Part shown: positions 37,042 to 45,635 of the stretch, piece by piece | Position numbering within the stretch: the stretch's first letter is position 1 | Layout: each line of letters begins with the position of its first letter | Assembly: GCA_016713735.1 (NCBI GenBank) | Contig: JADJOP010000004.1 | Coordinates: 475,506-539,505 of the forward strand | Origin: Bryobacterales bacterium | GTDB taxonomy: Bacteria; Acidobacteriota; Terriglobia; Bryobacterales; Bryobacteraceae | Reading direction: 5' to 3' | Length of the DNA stretch: 64,000 nt | Notes under the pieces: model-generated | Database searches by the model: none | The model's input: the letters and a program-made list of their open reading frames with translations, nothing else | Told to the model about the DNA's origin: nothing | Program-made: the position numbers and the translations under genes

Positions 37042-38428
37042 CTACTTCCTCACATAGTAATACGCCCCCAACGTCACCCTCCCCACGCGCCCCGCCCCAT
37101 CCACCTCAAACACAGCCAGCTCCCCCAACGACGTCCCCGTCAACATACGAAACTTATGCTCCCCCGCCGGTTTCATTCGCCCCCCCGTATCCAGCGGATC
37201 CTCCGCATCCGGCGCATACCCCACCATCTCCCCATCGATCACATCCACAATGAACTCCGACGTCTTCCAACGATACGTGCCCTTGTACTTCTCCCACTCC
37301 GGCCGCATCGCAATCTTCTCCTTCTCCGCCGCCAGCGCCGGCGCCACCAACTGAAACGCCTTGTCCACATACTGCTCCGGATTCCCGTCATTGGAATTCG
37401 TCAGCACAATTACGCCCACCTTCGCCTCCGCATCAAACGCCACCGCCGTTCGGTACCCGCCCAGCGACCCACCATGCCCGGCCAGCGTCCGCGCCCCCAA
37501 CTTCCGCAACGAAAACCCCAACCCCCACCCCGACGCCCACGACGGCTGCACCCAATGTGGCCGCCGCATCTCTTCGAGCGTTGACAGCTTCAACACCTTC
37601 TCATCCCCGCGAAACTGAAAGCTCACAAACTTCGCCAGGTCCTCCACATTCGTCGCCAAACTCGCCGCCGGCGCAATCCCCTGCAATCGGTGAACTCCTC
37701 CGTCTCCCTCATCTGCCCCGCCACCCGCGACCCATACCCGCCGCCAGCCCAAACACCCCCGGCCTCGGCAACGGCAGCGACGCATTCATCCCCAGCGGCT
37801 TCAGCACCCGCTCGGTCACGTAATCGCCCCACTCCATCCCGCTCAACTTCGCCACCAGCTCCCCTTCCACCGACACCGCTAGATTCGAATACTTCCACTT
37901 CGTCCCCACCGCATAGGCCTGCTCCTGCCCCGCCAGCATCTCCCTCACCTGCTCCCGCGTCGGAAACTGCTTCGTGTTCCAATACGGCGTCGCCGACTCC
38001 CTCGGCAGCCCCGACAAATGCGTCATCAGGTGCCACACCTGCACCGGCACATCGCCCTTCGTCGACCGCAGCCGGAACCAATCCAAATGCCGCGCCACCG
38101 CATCATCCAGCCGCAGCTTCCCCGCATCGCGCAACTGCATCGCCGCCGTCGCCGTGAACAGCTTCGTGATCGACGCCACCCGGTACAACGTCTGCGGCGT
38201 CGCCGGCATCCGGTTGTTCAGATCCGCGTAGCCATAGCCCTTCGCAAACACCAGCTCCTGGTCGCGCACAATCCCAATCGACAACCCCGGCTGCTCCCGG
38301 TCCGCCGCCCGCGCCGCCACCCATTGGTCAAATACCCGCAGCGCATCCTGGGCCTTCGTCGATAACTCCGCCCCGCGCCCCACCGGCGCCCACATCACGA
38401 TCGCAATCACCACGGCAAGCAGTCTCAT
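37042..38428 (-). CDS. Exported serine hydrolase, beta-lactamase class C-like (frame breaks near 37700-37760)
   Basis: From ATG 38428 with a signal peptide (LLAVVIAIVMWAPVGRG). Serine-hydrolase motifs: SITKLFTA (SxxK), YSNLAVSVEG (YxN), and HGGSLGGYR near the end (HxG). The first frame runs to LPLPRPGVFGLAAG; a second gives GYGSRVAGQMRETEEFTD; a third gives LQGIAPAASLATNVEDLAKF and continues to the stop. The three parts join as one protein of about 460 aa. The C-terminal lipocalin-like extension is present. Probably esterase or D-aminopeptidase activity in the periplasm. The breaks look like sequence errors. Confidence 0.78.
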
Positions 38429-38459
38429 GCACCGCAGTGTCGCACGAATCCGCCGCGCC

Positions 38460-39038
38460 CTACGAGTCCCGCCCGCCCGCCTCCAGCTTCCCCGCCTCCT
38501 CCCGCAGCATCGAATACACCGCGTTGTCCAACCACCGCCCATCCACCCTCTGCGTCCTTCGCAACACCCCCTCCAGCGTGAACCCCAACCGCTCCGCCAC
38601 CGCCCGGCTCCGCCGGTTCTCCACCGCCGCCCGAATCTCCACCCGCTCCAGCCCGTACGTCGCAAAGCAAAACCGCGCCACCGCCCGCGTCCCTTCCGTC
38701 ACCAGCCCGCGACCCTCCCACTCCCGCCCCAGCCAATATCCGATCGCCACATGCTGGTTCTGCCAGTCCACCGGATGCAGCCCCACGCACCCCGCAATCT
38801 CACCGCCCACCCAGATCCCCGCATGAAACCCATCCCCCTCGGTGAACTGCTTCAGCGCCGCGCGAATGAACTTCTTCACGTCCCCCGCCGAATGCGTCCA
38901 CGCAATCCAAGGCAGCCAAGGCCGGATGTGCTCGCGATTGGCCTCCGTCAGCGCATACAACGCCTCCGCATCCCGCAACTCCAACAGCCGCAACTCAAAC
39001 TCCACACCCTTCGCAGTCTTCAACGGCCAGCGAAACAT
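38460..39038 (-). CDS. GNAT-family N-acetyltransferase (RimJ/RimL-like)
   Basis: About 192 aa from ATG 39038 (MFRWPLKTAKGVEFELRLLE). Acetyl-CoA site motif A is clear: HVAIGYWLGREWEGRGLVTE; downstream VEIRAAVENRRSRAVAERLG and FTLEGVLRR are typical of the RimJ/RimL branch that acetylates protein N-termini or small amines. Lies divergent from a secreted-protein gene with 23 bp between starts. No signal, cytoplasmic. Confidence 0.88.
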   Translation of the reverse strand: MFRWPLKTAKGVEFELRLLELRDAEALYALTEANREHIRPWLPWIAWTHSAGDVKKFIRAALKQFTEGDGFHAGIWVGGEIAGCVGLHPVDWQNQHVAIGYWLGREWEGRGLVTEGTRAVARFCFATYGLERVEIRAAVENRRSRAVAERLGFTLEGVLRRTQRVDGRWLDNAVYSMLREEAGKLEAGGRDS

Positions 39039-39061
39039 ACATCCAGGGTAAATTGGTGGGC

Positions 39062-39835
39062 ATGCGGTTGGCATCCCTCGCGCTCGCCCTCGCACCCGGC
39101 CTGCTGGCTAAGTGCTTCCCCCCCGGCCCGTCCATCTGCCAGGTGGCGCGCAGCGAAGTCGTCTTCCTCGGCCGTGCCGTGAAAGCGAGCCCGCGCTCCG
39201 AAAAGCACGCCATCGAAATCTGGCGCCGCGAATCCGCTCGCAAGAACCGCGGCACCTCCCAACCCGACGATTCCGCTCCCATGCAGACCACCAAGTTCGA
39301 AGTCCTCGAAGCCTACCGCGGCGCCCGCGGTAGGCACGTCACGCTGCGCACCGAAATGGAGTTCCACGTCGGCTACAGCTTCACCCAAGGCGCAACCTAC
39401 CTCATCTTTGCCGACCGCGACGAAGCCACCGGCGCCCTCACAACCACCGGCTGCCGCCACACGCAGCCCATCACCGGCGACAACCCCGACCTCGCCACCG
39501 TCCGCCAGCTCTTCGCCGAAACCAAACGAGGCCGCCTCTACGGCTACGCCACCACCGATCGCACGCAATTCCTCTTCGAGCGCACCAACCAGCCCGCCCC
39601 CAACGTCACCGTCACCCTCACCTCCCCCGCACTCACCCTCCAACGCACCACCGCTCCCGACGGCACCTACGACTTCTCCTTCATCCCCGCCGGCTCCTAC
39701 ACCCTCACCACCCACCTCAAAGGCCAAGCCATCTCACTCCCTCGGCAACTCACCATCGAGCCCCAATCCTGCTCCCTCGTCCCCATCCCCGTCCCGCCAC
39801 ACCCCATCCCCCGTCACCTCCCCTCACCCCAATAA
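39062..39835 (+). CDS. Secreted protein with C-terminal carboxypeptidase-regulatory-like domain
   Basis: About 257 aa. A signal peptide (LASLALALAPGLLA) is followed by Cys-bearing CFPPGPSICQVARSEVVFLG, then a beta-rich region with FEVLEAYRGARGRHVTLRTE. The last third resembles a Cna-B/carboxypeptidase-regulatory fold (VTVTLTSPALTLQRTTAPDG, TYDFSFIPAGSYTLTTH). The first part is weakly reminiscent of TIMP/netrin-like domains; this is uncertain. Converges with the sigma-54 regulator gene and overlaps its 3' end by 12 bp. Confidence 0.6.
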   Translation: MRLASLALALAPGLLAKCFPPGPSICQVARSEVVFLGRAVKASPRSEKHAIEIWRRESARKNRGTSQPDDSAPMQTTKFEVLEAYRGARGRHVTLRTEMEFHVGYSFTQGATYLIFADRDEATGALTTTGCRHTQPITGDNPDLATVRQLFAETKRGRLYGYATTDRTQFLFERTNQPAPNVTVTLTSPALTLQRTTAPDGTYDFSFIPAGSYTLTTHLKGQAISLPRQLTIEPQSCSLVPIPVPPHPIPRHLPSPQ

Positions 39836-41538
39836 CTCCCGCAACCCCAAATTCCGCACCAGCCGCAACAACGAATTCGGATGAATTCCCAGTAGCTTCG
39901 CCGCCCCTTTGTAATCCCCTTTCGCCTGCCCCCACGCCCGCACAATCGCCTCCCGTTTCGCTTCCCCCACGTTCTTCTGATACGCCCCCGCAATCCCGTC
40001 GCCCGACGCCGCATCCACCACGCTTTCCGGCAAATCCTCCGGACCCACCTCCCCCGACTCACACAACACCGCCGCCCGCTCCATCGCGTTCTCTAACTCC
40101 CGCACATTCCCCGGCCACGAATACCGCACCAAACACTCCACCGCCGTCTCGCTCAACCGCAGCCCCTTCCGCCCAAACCGCTCCCCGCTCAGCGCCAGGA
40201 AATGCCCCGCCAGCTCTGGAATGTCCTGCGCCCGTTCCCGCAGCGCCGGCAACCGCAGCGTCACCACATTCAACCGGTGAAACAGATCCTCGCGGAACCG
40301 TCCCTCCTTCACCTCATCCTTTAACTCGCGATTCGTCGCCGCCACCAGCCGGATGTCCAACGGAATCGTCCGCGTCCCGCCTACCCGCTCAAATTCCCTC
40401 TGCTGCAGCACGCGCAACAGCTTCGCCTGCATCGCCATCGGCAGCTCGCCAATCTCATCGAGCAACACCGTTCCCCCCCGCCGCCATCTCCAGCTTCCCT
40501 TCTTCTGCCCCGCCGCCCCCGTGAACGCTCCCTTCTCGTGACCAAACAACTCGCTCTCCACCAGGTTCTCCGGCAACGCCGCGCAGTTGATCGCCACAAA
40601 CGCCCCCATCCCGCCGCCCACTCGCCGCATGCAGCGCCCGCGCCGCCAGCTCCTTCCCGTCCCCGTCTCCCCCAACACCAGCACCGTCACATCCTGCGGA
40701 CCCACCCGGTCAATCACCTTCAACACGCGCTCCATCTGCGCGCTCCGCCCCACCATCCCCGACCGACTATTCAGCCGCTCCGCCAGCAGCGCATTCTGCG
40801 TCTGCAGCGACTCCACCTCGCGCATTCTCCAGCGCCAGCGCCGTCATCAGCGCAATCTCGCTCCACCCCTCCACCCCCCGCGCCCTCACGCAGCCGCAAT
40901 CCCAACACGCCCCCCAAACTCCCCCGCACATACAGCGGCAACAACTGCCAGTGCCCCCCCGGCGCCACCGCCACCTCATCGTGATCCATCAACTCCAGCG
41001 CCGCGCACAACGCCCCCGCGTCCTCTTCCCACTCCACCCGCTCGCGCAGCTGTGCCCGCAGGCTCTCCACCGCCGCCCCCAGCAGCAGAAACCCCGCATC
41101 GCATGGCAGCAGCTCGCACATCAGCGCAATCGCCTGCGCCTCCAGAAGCCGCGCCACCTGCGCATCCGCCGCCATCGCCATCGAGCGCACCAGCGTCTGC
41201 ACCGTGCATGCTTTCAGCAACGCCTCGCCCGATGGACTCGTCCCCAGGCCCGCGCCTGCCCCCACGGCAGCGCCCGGCCCCAGGCCCGCGCTCATTCCCA
41301 CACCCGCGCCCGCGCCGTCAGCTTCGCAATAGACAAACCGGCTCGCCCCGATGGAGATCTGGTCTCCATTGGTCAGCACACTCTCTAATACGTGCCGGCC
41401 GTTCAAAAAGGTCCCTCCAGGCGACTTAAAATCGTGCAGCCTGTCCCTGCCCTCTTCACCACGGATCGCGCAATGCCGCCACCCGCACACATCCTCCGCC
41501 AGCGTCAGCCCCAATCCCGGCGCCCGCCCAATCAGCAA
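39824..41538 (-). CDS. Sigma-54-dependent activator with FHA and GAF-like input domains (several frame breaks)
   Basis: Domain order: FHA (LIGRAPGLGLTLAEDVCGWR through GGTFLNGRHVLESVLTNGDQ), a Gly/Ala linker, a GAF-like region (LCELLPCDAGFLLLG), AAA+ core and Fis-type HTH. The core shows GETGTG, GAFTGA (the loop that contacts sigma-54), LLDEIGELPMAMQAKLLRVL, SWPGNVRELENAMERA. The C-terminal HTH is YKGAAKLLGIHPNSLLRLVR. Frame breaks occur near 40880 and 40825, and paired compensating indels spoil the Walker A Lys (GRSWRRG where GKELAAR is expected) and the segment before GGTVLLDE. These look like errors in G runs. Start (TTG 41538) uncertain. Divergent from a small secreted-protein gene that it probably controls. 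Confidence 0.8.
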
Positions 41539-41593
41539 CTCGCCCGCCCCAGGCGCCTGTTCTACCCTCGATCAACCCAATGGCTCACGGCCA

Positions 41594-41609
41594 TGAACCC
41601 TACGGTTCA
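41594..41609. promoter_or_regulatory. Palindrome TGAACC-N4-GGTTCA, candidate activator binding site 1
   Basis: TGAACC (41594-41599) and GGTTCA (41604-41609) are perfect inverted halves four bases apart. The centre is about 96 bp upstream of the -12 element of the candidate sigma-54 promoter, the usual distance for an upstream activating sequence. The same core recurs upstream of the second copy of the target gene. Confidence 0.6.
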
Positions 41610-41683
41610 CAAAATCCCCCCTGCCGCCGCGCACACCTCTCCCAACCCATTGAATCTACATGCGCCCCACCGCCCGCGCCCCT

Positions 41684-41699
41684 TCGGCCACCAAATCGC
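41684..41699 (+). promoter_or_regulatory. Candidate sigma-54 promoter 1
   Basis: TTCGGCCACCAAATCGCTT has GG at 41686-41687 and GC at 41698-41699 with exactly ten bases between, the invariant -24/-12 spacing. The match to TGGCACG-N4-TTGC is partial (CGGCCAC, TCGC). A ribosome site AGGAGG at 41721-41726 and ATG 41736 follow. Confidence 0.5.
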
Positions 41700-41735
41700 T
41701 TACTAACTACGCGTCGCCAGAGGAGGCGAAAGCTC

Positions 41736-42176
41736 ATGAAGAACATCACGTCCCGCATCTTCCAGATCGCGGCCATCTCCGCCGTGACCATGGCCGCCAC
41801 CCAACTCCAGGCGGCTTCCGCCCCCGAATTGACGGTTGCCGTGCCGTTTGATTTCATCATCTCCGGCAAGGCTCTCCCCGCCGGCAATTACAAGGTCGTC
41901 TCCGTCCCCACCGGCTCCGGCATCTCCGCCTTTGCAGTCAGGAACAACTCCACCAAGCACGCCGCCCTCATCGTCATGGGCGGACGCGCCCCCGAAGCGG
42001 CCTCCCCCGCCACGGGCGCCAAGGTCGGCTTCGCCTGCCGCGCCGGCTCCTGCTACTGGCACACAGTCGCCATCCCCGGCCGCGATACCTTCGTCGGTTC
42101 GCTGCCGCGCATCAGCCCCGGTGAACAGGAACGCATGGTCGCCCTCGACGCCCGCACCATCGCCGCCGGCCGCTGA
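41736..42176 (+). CDS. Small secreted protein of unknown function, paralogue 1
   Basis: About 146 aa. Signal peptide ITSRIFQIAAISAVTMAATQ LQA, then PELTVAVPFDFIISGKALPA, GNYKVVSVPTGSGISAFAVR, and a two-Cys segment GFACRAGSCYWHTVAIPG. Acidobacterial genomes often carry small secreted beta proteins of this look; the role is unknown. The start is fixed by a strong AGGAGG 10 bp upstream. The next gene downstream is a shortened relative with the same PFDFxxxGKxLPAGxYxx signature. A strong terminator follows at 42232-42262. It faces the sigma-54 activator gene. Confidence 0.7.
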   Translation: MKNITSRIFQIAAISAVTMAATQLQAASAPELTVAVPFDFIISGKALPAGNYKVVSVPTGSGISAFAVRNNSTKHAALIVMGGRAPEAASPATGAKVGFACRAGSCYWHTVAIPGRDTFVGSLPRISPGEQERMVALDARTIAAGR

Positions 42177-42231
42177 TCCTCAGGATCGCCACCCCCGCGC
42201 GCCACTCCCCTTCCACGCCCCGTCAGCACAC

Positions 42232-42262
42232 AAGAGCGAGCCCACCCCACGGGCTCGCTCTT
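42232..42262 (+). terminator. Strong hairpin terminator
   Basis: AAGAGCGAGCCC (42232-42243) pairs perfectly with GGGCTCGCTCTT (42251-42262), loop of seven bases, followed by CGTTTCT. Placed 55 bp after the stop of the secreted-protein gene. Confidence 0.8.
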
Positions 42263-42278
42263 CGTTTCTCCCCTTCCA

Positions 42279-42316
42279 CAAACCACACGGTTCATCCCCA
42301 CTAACCATCCGGTTCA
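42279..42316. promoter_or_regulatory. Two AACC-N4-GGTTCA palindromes, candidate activator binding sites 2 and 3
   Basis: AACC-ACAC-GGTTCA spans 42281-42294 and AACC-ATCC-GGTTCA spans 42303-42316. The right half GGTTCA is identical in all three sites of this locus; the left half keeps AACC. The second of the two is centred about 95 bp upstream of the -12 element at 42404, almost the same as site 1 to its promoter. Confidence 0.6.
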
Positions 42317-42389
42317 CAACATCCCACTCTGCCCGCACCCTCCACCGCTATCTTCTTGATTCCCCATTCCCCCTCCGCCCGCCAACGCT

Positions 42390-42405
42390 TTGGCCCCCCG
42401 CATGC
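42390..42405 (+). promoter_or_regulatory. Candidate sigma-54 promoter 2
   Basis: TTTGGCCCCCCGCATGCCTT has TGG at 42391-42393 and TGC at 42403-42405, GG to GC spaced by ten bases. It matches the sigma-54 consensus better than promoter 1. AGGAGG (42428-42433) and ATG 42445 follow. Confidence 0.55.
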
Positions 42406-42444
42406 CTTAGTCATACCGACGCCAAAAAGGAGGCGCTAAGCAAA

Positions 42445-42772
42445 ATGACTCGCACTCCCCTTTGACTTCACCGTCGCCGGCAAAACCCTCCCCGCCGGCG
42501 CCTACTCCCTCATCCAGGCCAACGCCCCCTCCGGCGTGCCCACCTTCATCATGCGCAATGAGCGCACCCGCAAGGGCGTTTACGTCGTCATGTCCCAACG
42601 CGCCGCCGCCGACGCCGCCAACAACCAGGCCCAGGCCGTCTTCACCTGCCGCGCCGCCGACTGCTACTTCCGCGAAATCAAAGTCCCCGGCATGGACAAC
42701 TTCCTCGCCCCCATCCCCAAACACACCCCCGCGCAGACCGAGAAGTTGATCTCCCTCAACCTCGCCCGCTAA
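42445..42772 (+). CDS. Paralogue 2 of the small secreted protein, signal peptide lost and frame broken
   Basis: From ATG 42445, MTRTP is followed after one extra C by FDFTVAGKTLPAGAYSLIQA, then IMRNERTRKGVYVVMSQRAA, and VFTCRAADCYFREIKVPGMD. The latter parallels the two-Cys segment of paralogue 1. The ribosome site and start are in place but the signal peptide and the AxELTVAV segment are absent. As it stands the ATG frame ends after six codons. Either a decaying duplicate, or a protein now kept in the cytoplasm with a sequence error at about 42460. Confidence 0.6.
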
Positions 42773-42807
42773 CCGAAGCGCCTCCGCGTCGCAACGCGGA
42801 CAACCTA

Positions 42808-42833
42808 TCCGCGGAAGGTCACCCTTCCGCGGA
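42808..42833. terminator. Hairpin between convergent genes
   Basis: TCCGCGGAAGG (42808-42818) and CCTTCCGCGGA (42823-42833) form a perfect 11-bp stem with a four-base loop. No long T-tract follows. It lies between paralogue 2 and the leftward MlrC-like gene and may serve both. Confidence 0.6.
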
Positions 42834-42851
42834 TGATTCATTTCACCCCCC

Positions 42852-44404
42852 TCACGGCCTCATCCCAAACAAATCCGCCCTCACCCGCCTCCACATAAAC
42901 CGCTGCGGATTGATCGCCGTCGCCCCCGGCGTATCCACCTCAATGATCTCCCCGCCACCGGCTCATACGCCGCCCGAAACGCCACCGCCGCCTTCACCAC
43001 CAGAATCTTCTGCCGCTCCGGCAGAATCCCGCGCTGATCAACTGGTGCAGCGAAAACGGCACCATCCGCTTTCGTCGTCAGCAACACATAGCTCCCCACA
43101 TCCCGCGTCGACCCCTCCACCTCCACCACCGCCGACAACCCCTGGTCGTAATACATCTGCCCGCCATGCCGGATCTCCGTCTCGCGAAACTTCCCGTCAT
43201 AAATCGTCTTCACCACGCCCCGCACCCGCACCGGCTCGCCATGCATCTTGTCCGTCTTCCCGCCCACCAGCCCATCGAACCTCGCCCCCACGCCCGCCTT
43301 CACCGCCATCGCCACAGCCTCCGGATCGGCCACCGACACGCTCCACCCCGTCGCCTTCTGCTTCATCAACTCGCCCAACAAAAACGTCGAGTCCCCCGCC
43401 GAACCCCCGCCAATGTTGTCCCCCATCTCCACCAGCACCACCGGCGACTTCCCGCTCGCCATCGCCCTCCTCACCGCCTCCGCCGGCTCCGGCACGTTTA
43501 GCTTCAACTGATCCCGCGTCGCCCACAACATGTCGCTCAGCTTCTTCGCCATCCCCTCCGCCTGCGCCCTGTTCCCATCGGTCGCCACAATCACGCTCGC
43601 CCCCATCGCCGGCACATCGGCATACTGATACCCACCCGCCACGCTCACCGCCAGCACCCCCGGCTCTTTCTCTAATCGGAGTTCTTCATCGTAAATCGGC
43701 CGCAACGGCGCCACGCTCGTGTATTGATACCGGATGTTGTAGAGCATCCCCGGCTTCACCAGCGCCTGCACCGGCTTCACCTCGCCCCGCACAATCCGCC
43801 CCATGATCTCCGCCGCCTGCAACCCCCGCTCTTTCTGATCAATATGCGGGCACGTCTTGTAGGTCAGCAGCACCGTCGTCTGCTTCACGATCTCCGGCGA
43901 CACATTGGCATGGAAATCATGCGTCACCACCAGCGGAATCGTGTCCCCCATCGCCGCCCGCACCCGCCGCACAATCTCCGCATCCCCATGCGGAAAGCTC
44001 TCCGTCACCATCGCCCCATGCAGCGCCAGCAAAATCCCATCCAACTTCGGCGCCGCCTTCAACTTCGCAATCAACTCCCCCGTCAGCGCATCCAACGCCG
44101 CATCCGTCACCGGACCCGACGGCGTCGCCCGCGCCGCAATCGCCGGCACCAACTCCAACCCCGCCTTCCGCCCCCCCTGCACATACCCCGCAATCTCATC
44201 CAAATTGTCCGCCCACAAATCGAGCGTCGCCTCCGCCGTCGCCCCCGCCGGCCGCCGGAAATCCTCCAGCTTCGTCTTCACCGAATGAAATGAATTCGAC
44301 TCATGCAGAATCCCCCCCACCGCCACCACCGGCCTCTGGCCGAACGCCACCGCCTGCATCACAACAAACGCCGCCAACCCAGCTCGCATCATGCGAGTTA
44401 GCAT
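42852..44404 (-). CDS. Exported MlrC-like (M81) metallopeptidase
   Basis: About 517 aa from ATG 44404 with a signal peptide (GLAAFVVMQAVAFG). M81/MlrC signatures: VVAVGGILHESNSF, LHGAMVTESFPHGDAEI, VVTHDFHANVS (the DxH zinc site), LVEMGDNIGGGSAGD, and GGKTDKMHGEPV. Near the 3' end the frame changes in a G run at about 42955: after AAYEPVAG the sequence reads IIEVDTPGATAINPQRFMWR to a stop at 42852. MlrC is known from microcystin breakdown, but most members are general peptidases or amidases with unknown substrates. Divergent from an unknown secreted-protein gene, starts 10 bp apart. Confidence 0.82.
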
Positions 44405-44414
44405 AATACGATCC

Positions 44415-45635
44415 ATGCTTCGCCGCTCCTTCTGCACACTCGCCGCCGCGCCCCTCGCCTCCGCCGCCGCGCCCGCTAAACCAAAAATCGCCCTCATCAT
44501 CACCGAATACCGCAAGAACTCCCACGCCGACGTCATCGCCGGACGCCTCCTCGGCGGCTACGAATACTACGGCAAACGCATCGAGCCCCGCCTCCACGCC
44601 GTCTCCATGTTCACTGATCAGGTCCCCGCCAACGACATGAGCCGCGACATGGCCGCCCGCCACAACGTCAAAATCTACGACGACGTCCGCTCCGCCCTCA
44701 CCCTCGGCGGCTCCACCCTCGCCGTCGACGGCGTCGTCCTCATCGGCGAACACGGCAACTACCCCGACAACGAAAAAGGCCAAAAGCTCTACCCCCGCCA
44801 CCGCCTCTTTTCCGACATCGTCCGCGTCTACGAAGCCTCCGGCCGCGCCGTCCCCACCTTCTGCGACAAACACCTCTCCACCGACTGGGACAAAGCCAAG
44901 TGGATGTACGACGCCTCGCGCCGCCTCAAGTTTCCCTTCCTCGCCGGATCATCGGTCCCCATCGCCTGGCGCAAACCCGAACTCGAATTCCCCAACGGCG
45001 TCCGTATCCGCAACGCCGTCGCCACCGCATACGGCGGCAAGGAGGCCTACGGCTTCCACGCCCTCGAATCGCTCCAGGTCATGCTCGAACGCCGCCAGGG
45101 CGGGGAATCCGGCGTCGCCCGCGTCCAATGCCTCGACGGCCCCGCCGTCTGGAACTGGGCCGACGCCCACCCCTGGTCCCTCAAGCTCATGAACGCCGCC
45201 AACGCCCGCTCCGAAAGGATCACGCCCGGCAACGTCCGCGACAACGTCAAGTCCCCCTCCGTCTTCCTCCTCACCTATCGCGACGGCCTCGAAGCCGCCG
45301 TCTTTCTCTTAAACGGCCACATCGAAGGCTTCCACTTCGCCGCCGACGTCATCGGCCAACCCGAGCCCGAGTCCACCCTTATGTGGCTCCAACCCGGCCG
45401 CTACTACGCCCACTTCTCCACCCTCACCCACTACATCGAGGAACTCATCCTCCAACGCAAGGAACCCTACCCCGTCGAACGAACCCTCCTCACCACCGGC
45501 ATCCTCGCCGCCGCCATGGACTCCGCCTACCAACAAGGCAAACCCCTCGACACCCCGCACCTCGCCATCCGCTACCGCGCCCCCAAGCAGTCTCTCTACA
45601 ACCGAGGCCCCGTCCCCGCCCTGGAGCAAGCCTGA
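44415..45635 (+). CDS. Secreted conserved protein of unknown function
   Basis: About 406 aa from ATG 44415. The signal is Tat- or Sec-like (LRRSFCTLAAAPLASAAA). Recognisable stretches: KPKIALIITEYRKNSHADVI, DGVVLIGEHGNYPDNEKGQK, VPTFCDKHLSTDWDKAKWMY, HPWSLKLMNAANARSERITP. It resembles a Rossmann-like protein often found in Planctomycetes and Acidobacteria near sugar or peptide catabolism genes, but I know no function for it. Its stop overlaps the start of the dipeptidase gene by one base (TGATG), so they form an operon. Confidence 0.65.
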   Translation: MLRRSFCTLAAAPLASAAAPAKPKIALIITEYRKNSHADVIAGRLLGGYEYYGKRIEPRLHAVSMFTDQVPANDMSRDMAARHNVKIYDDVRSALTLGGSTLAVDGVVLIGEHGNYPDNEKGQKLYPRHRLFSDIVRVYEASGRAVPTFCDKHLSTDWDKAKWMYDASRRLKFPFLAGSSVPIAWRKPELEFPNGVRIRNAVATAYGGKEAYGFHALESLQVMLERRQGGESGVARVQCLDGPAVWNWADAHPWSLKLMNAANARSERITPGNVRDNVKSPSVFLLTYRDGLEAAVFLLNGHIEGFHFAADVIGQPEPESTLMWLQPGRYYAHFSTLTHYIEELILQRKEPYPVERTLLTTGILAAAMDSAYQQGKPLDTPHLAIRYRAPKQSLYNRGPVPALEQA

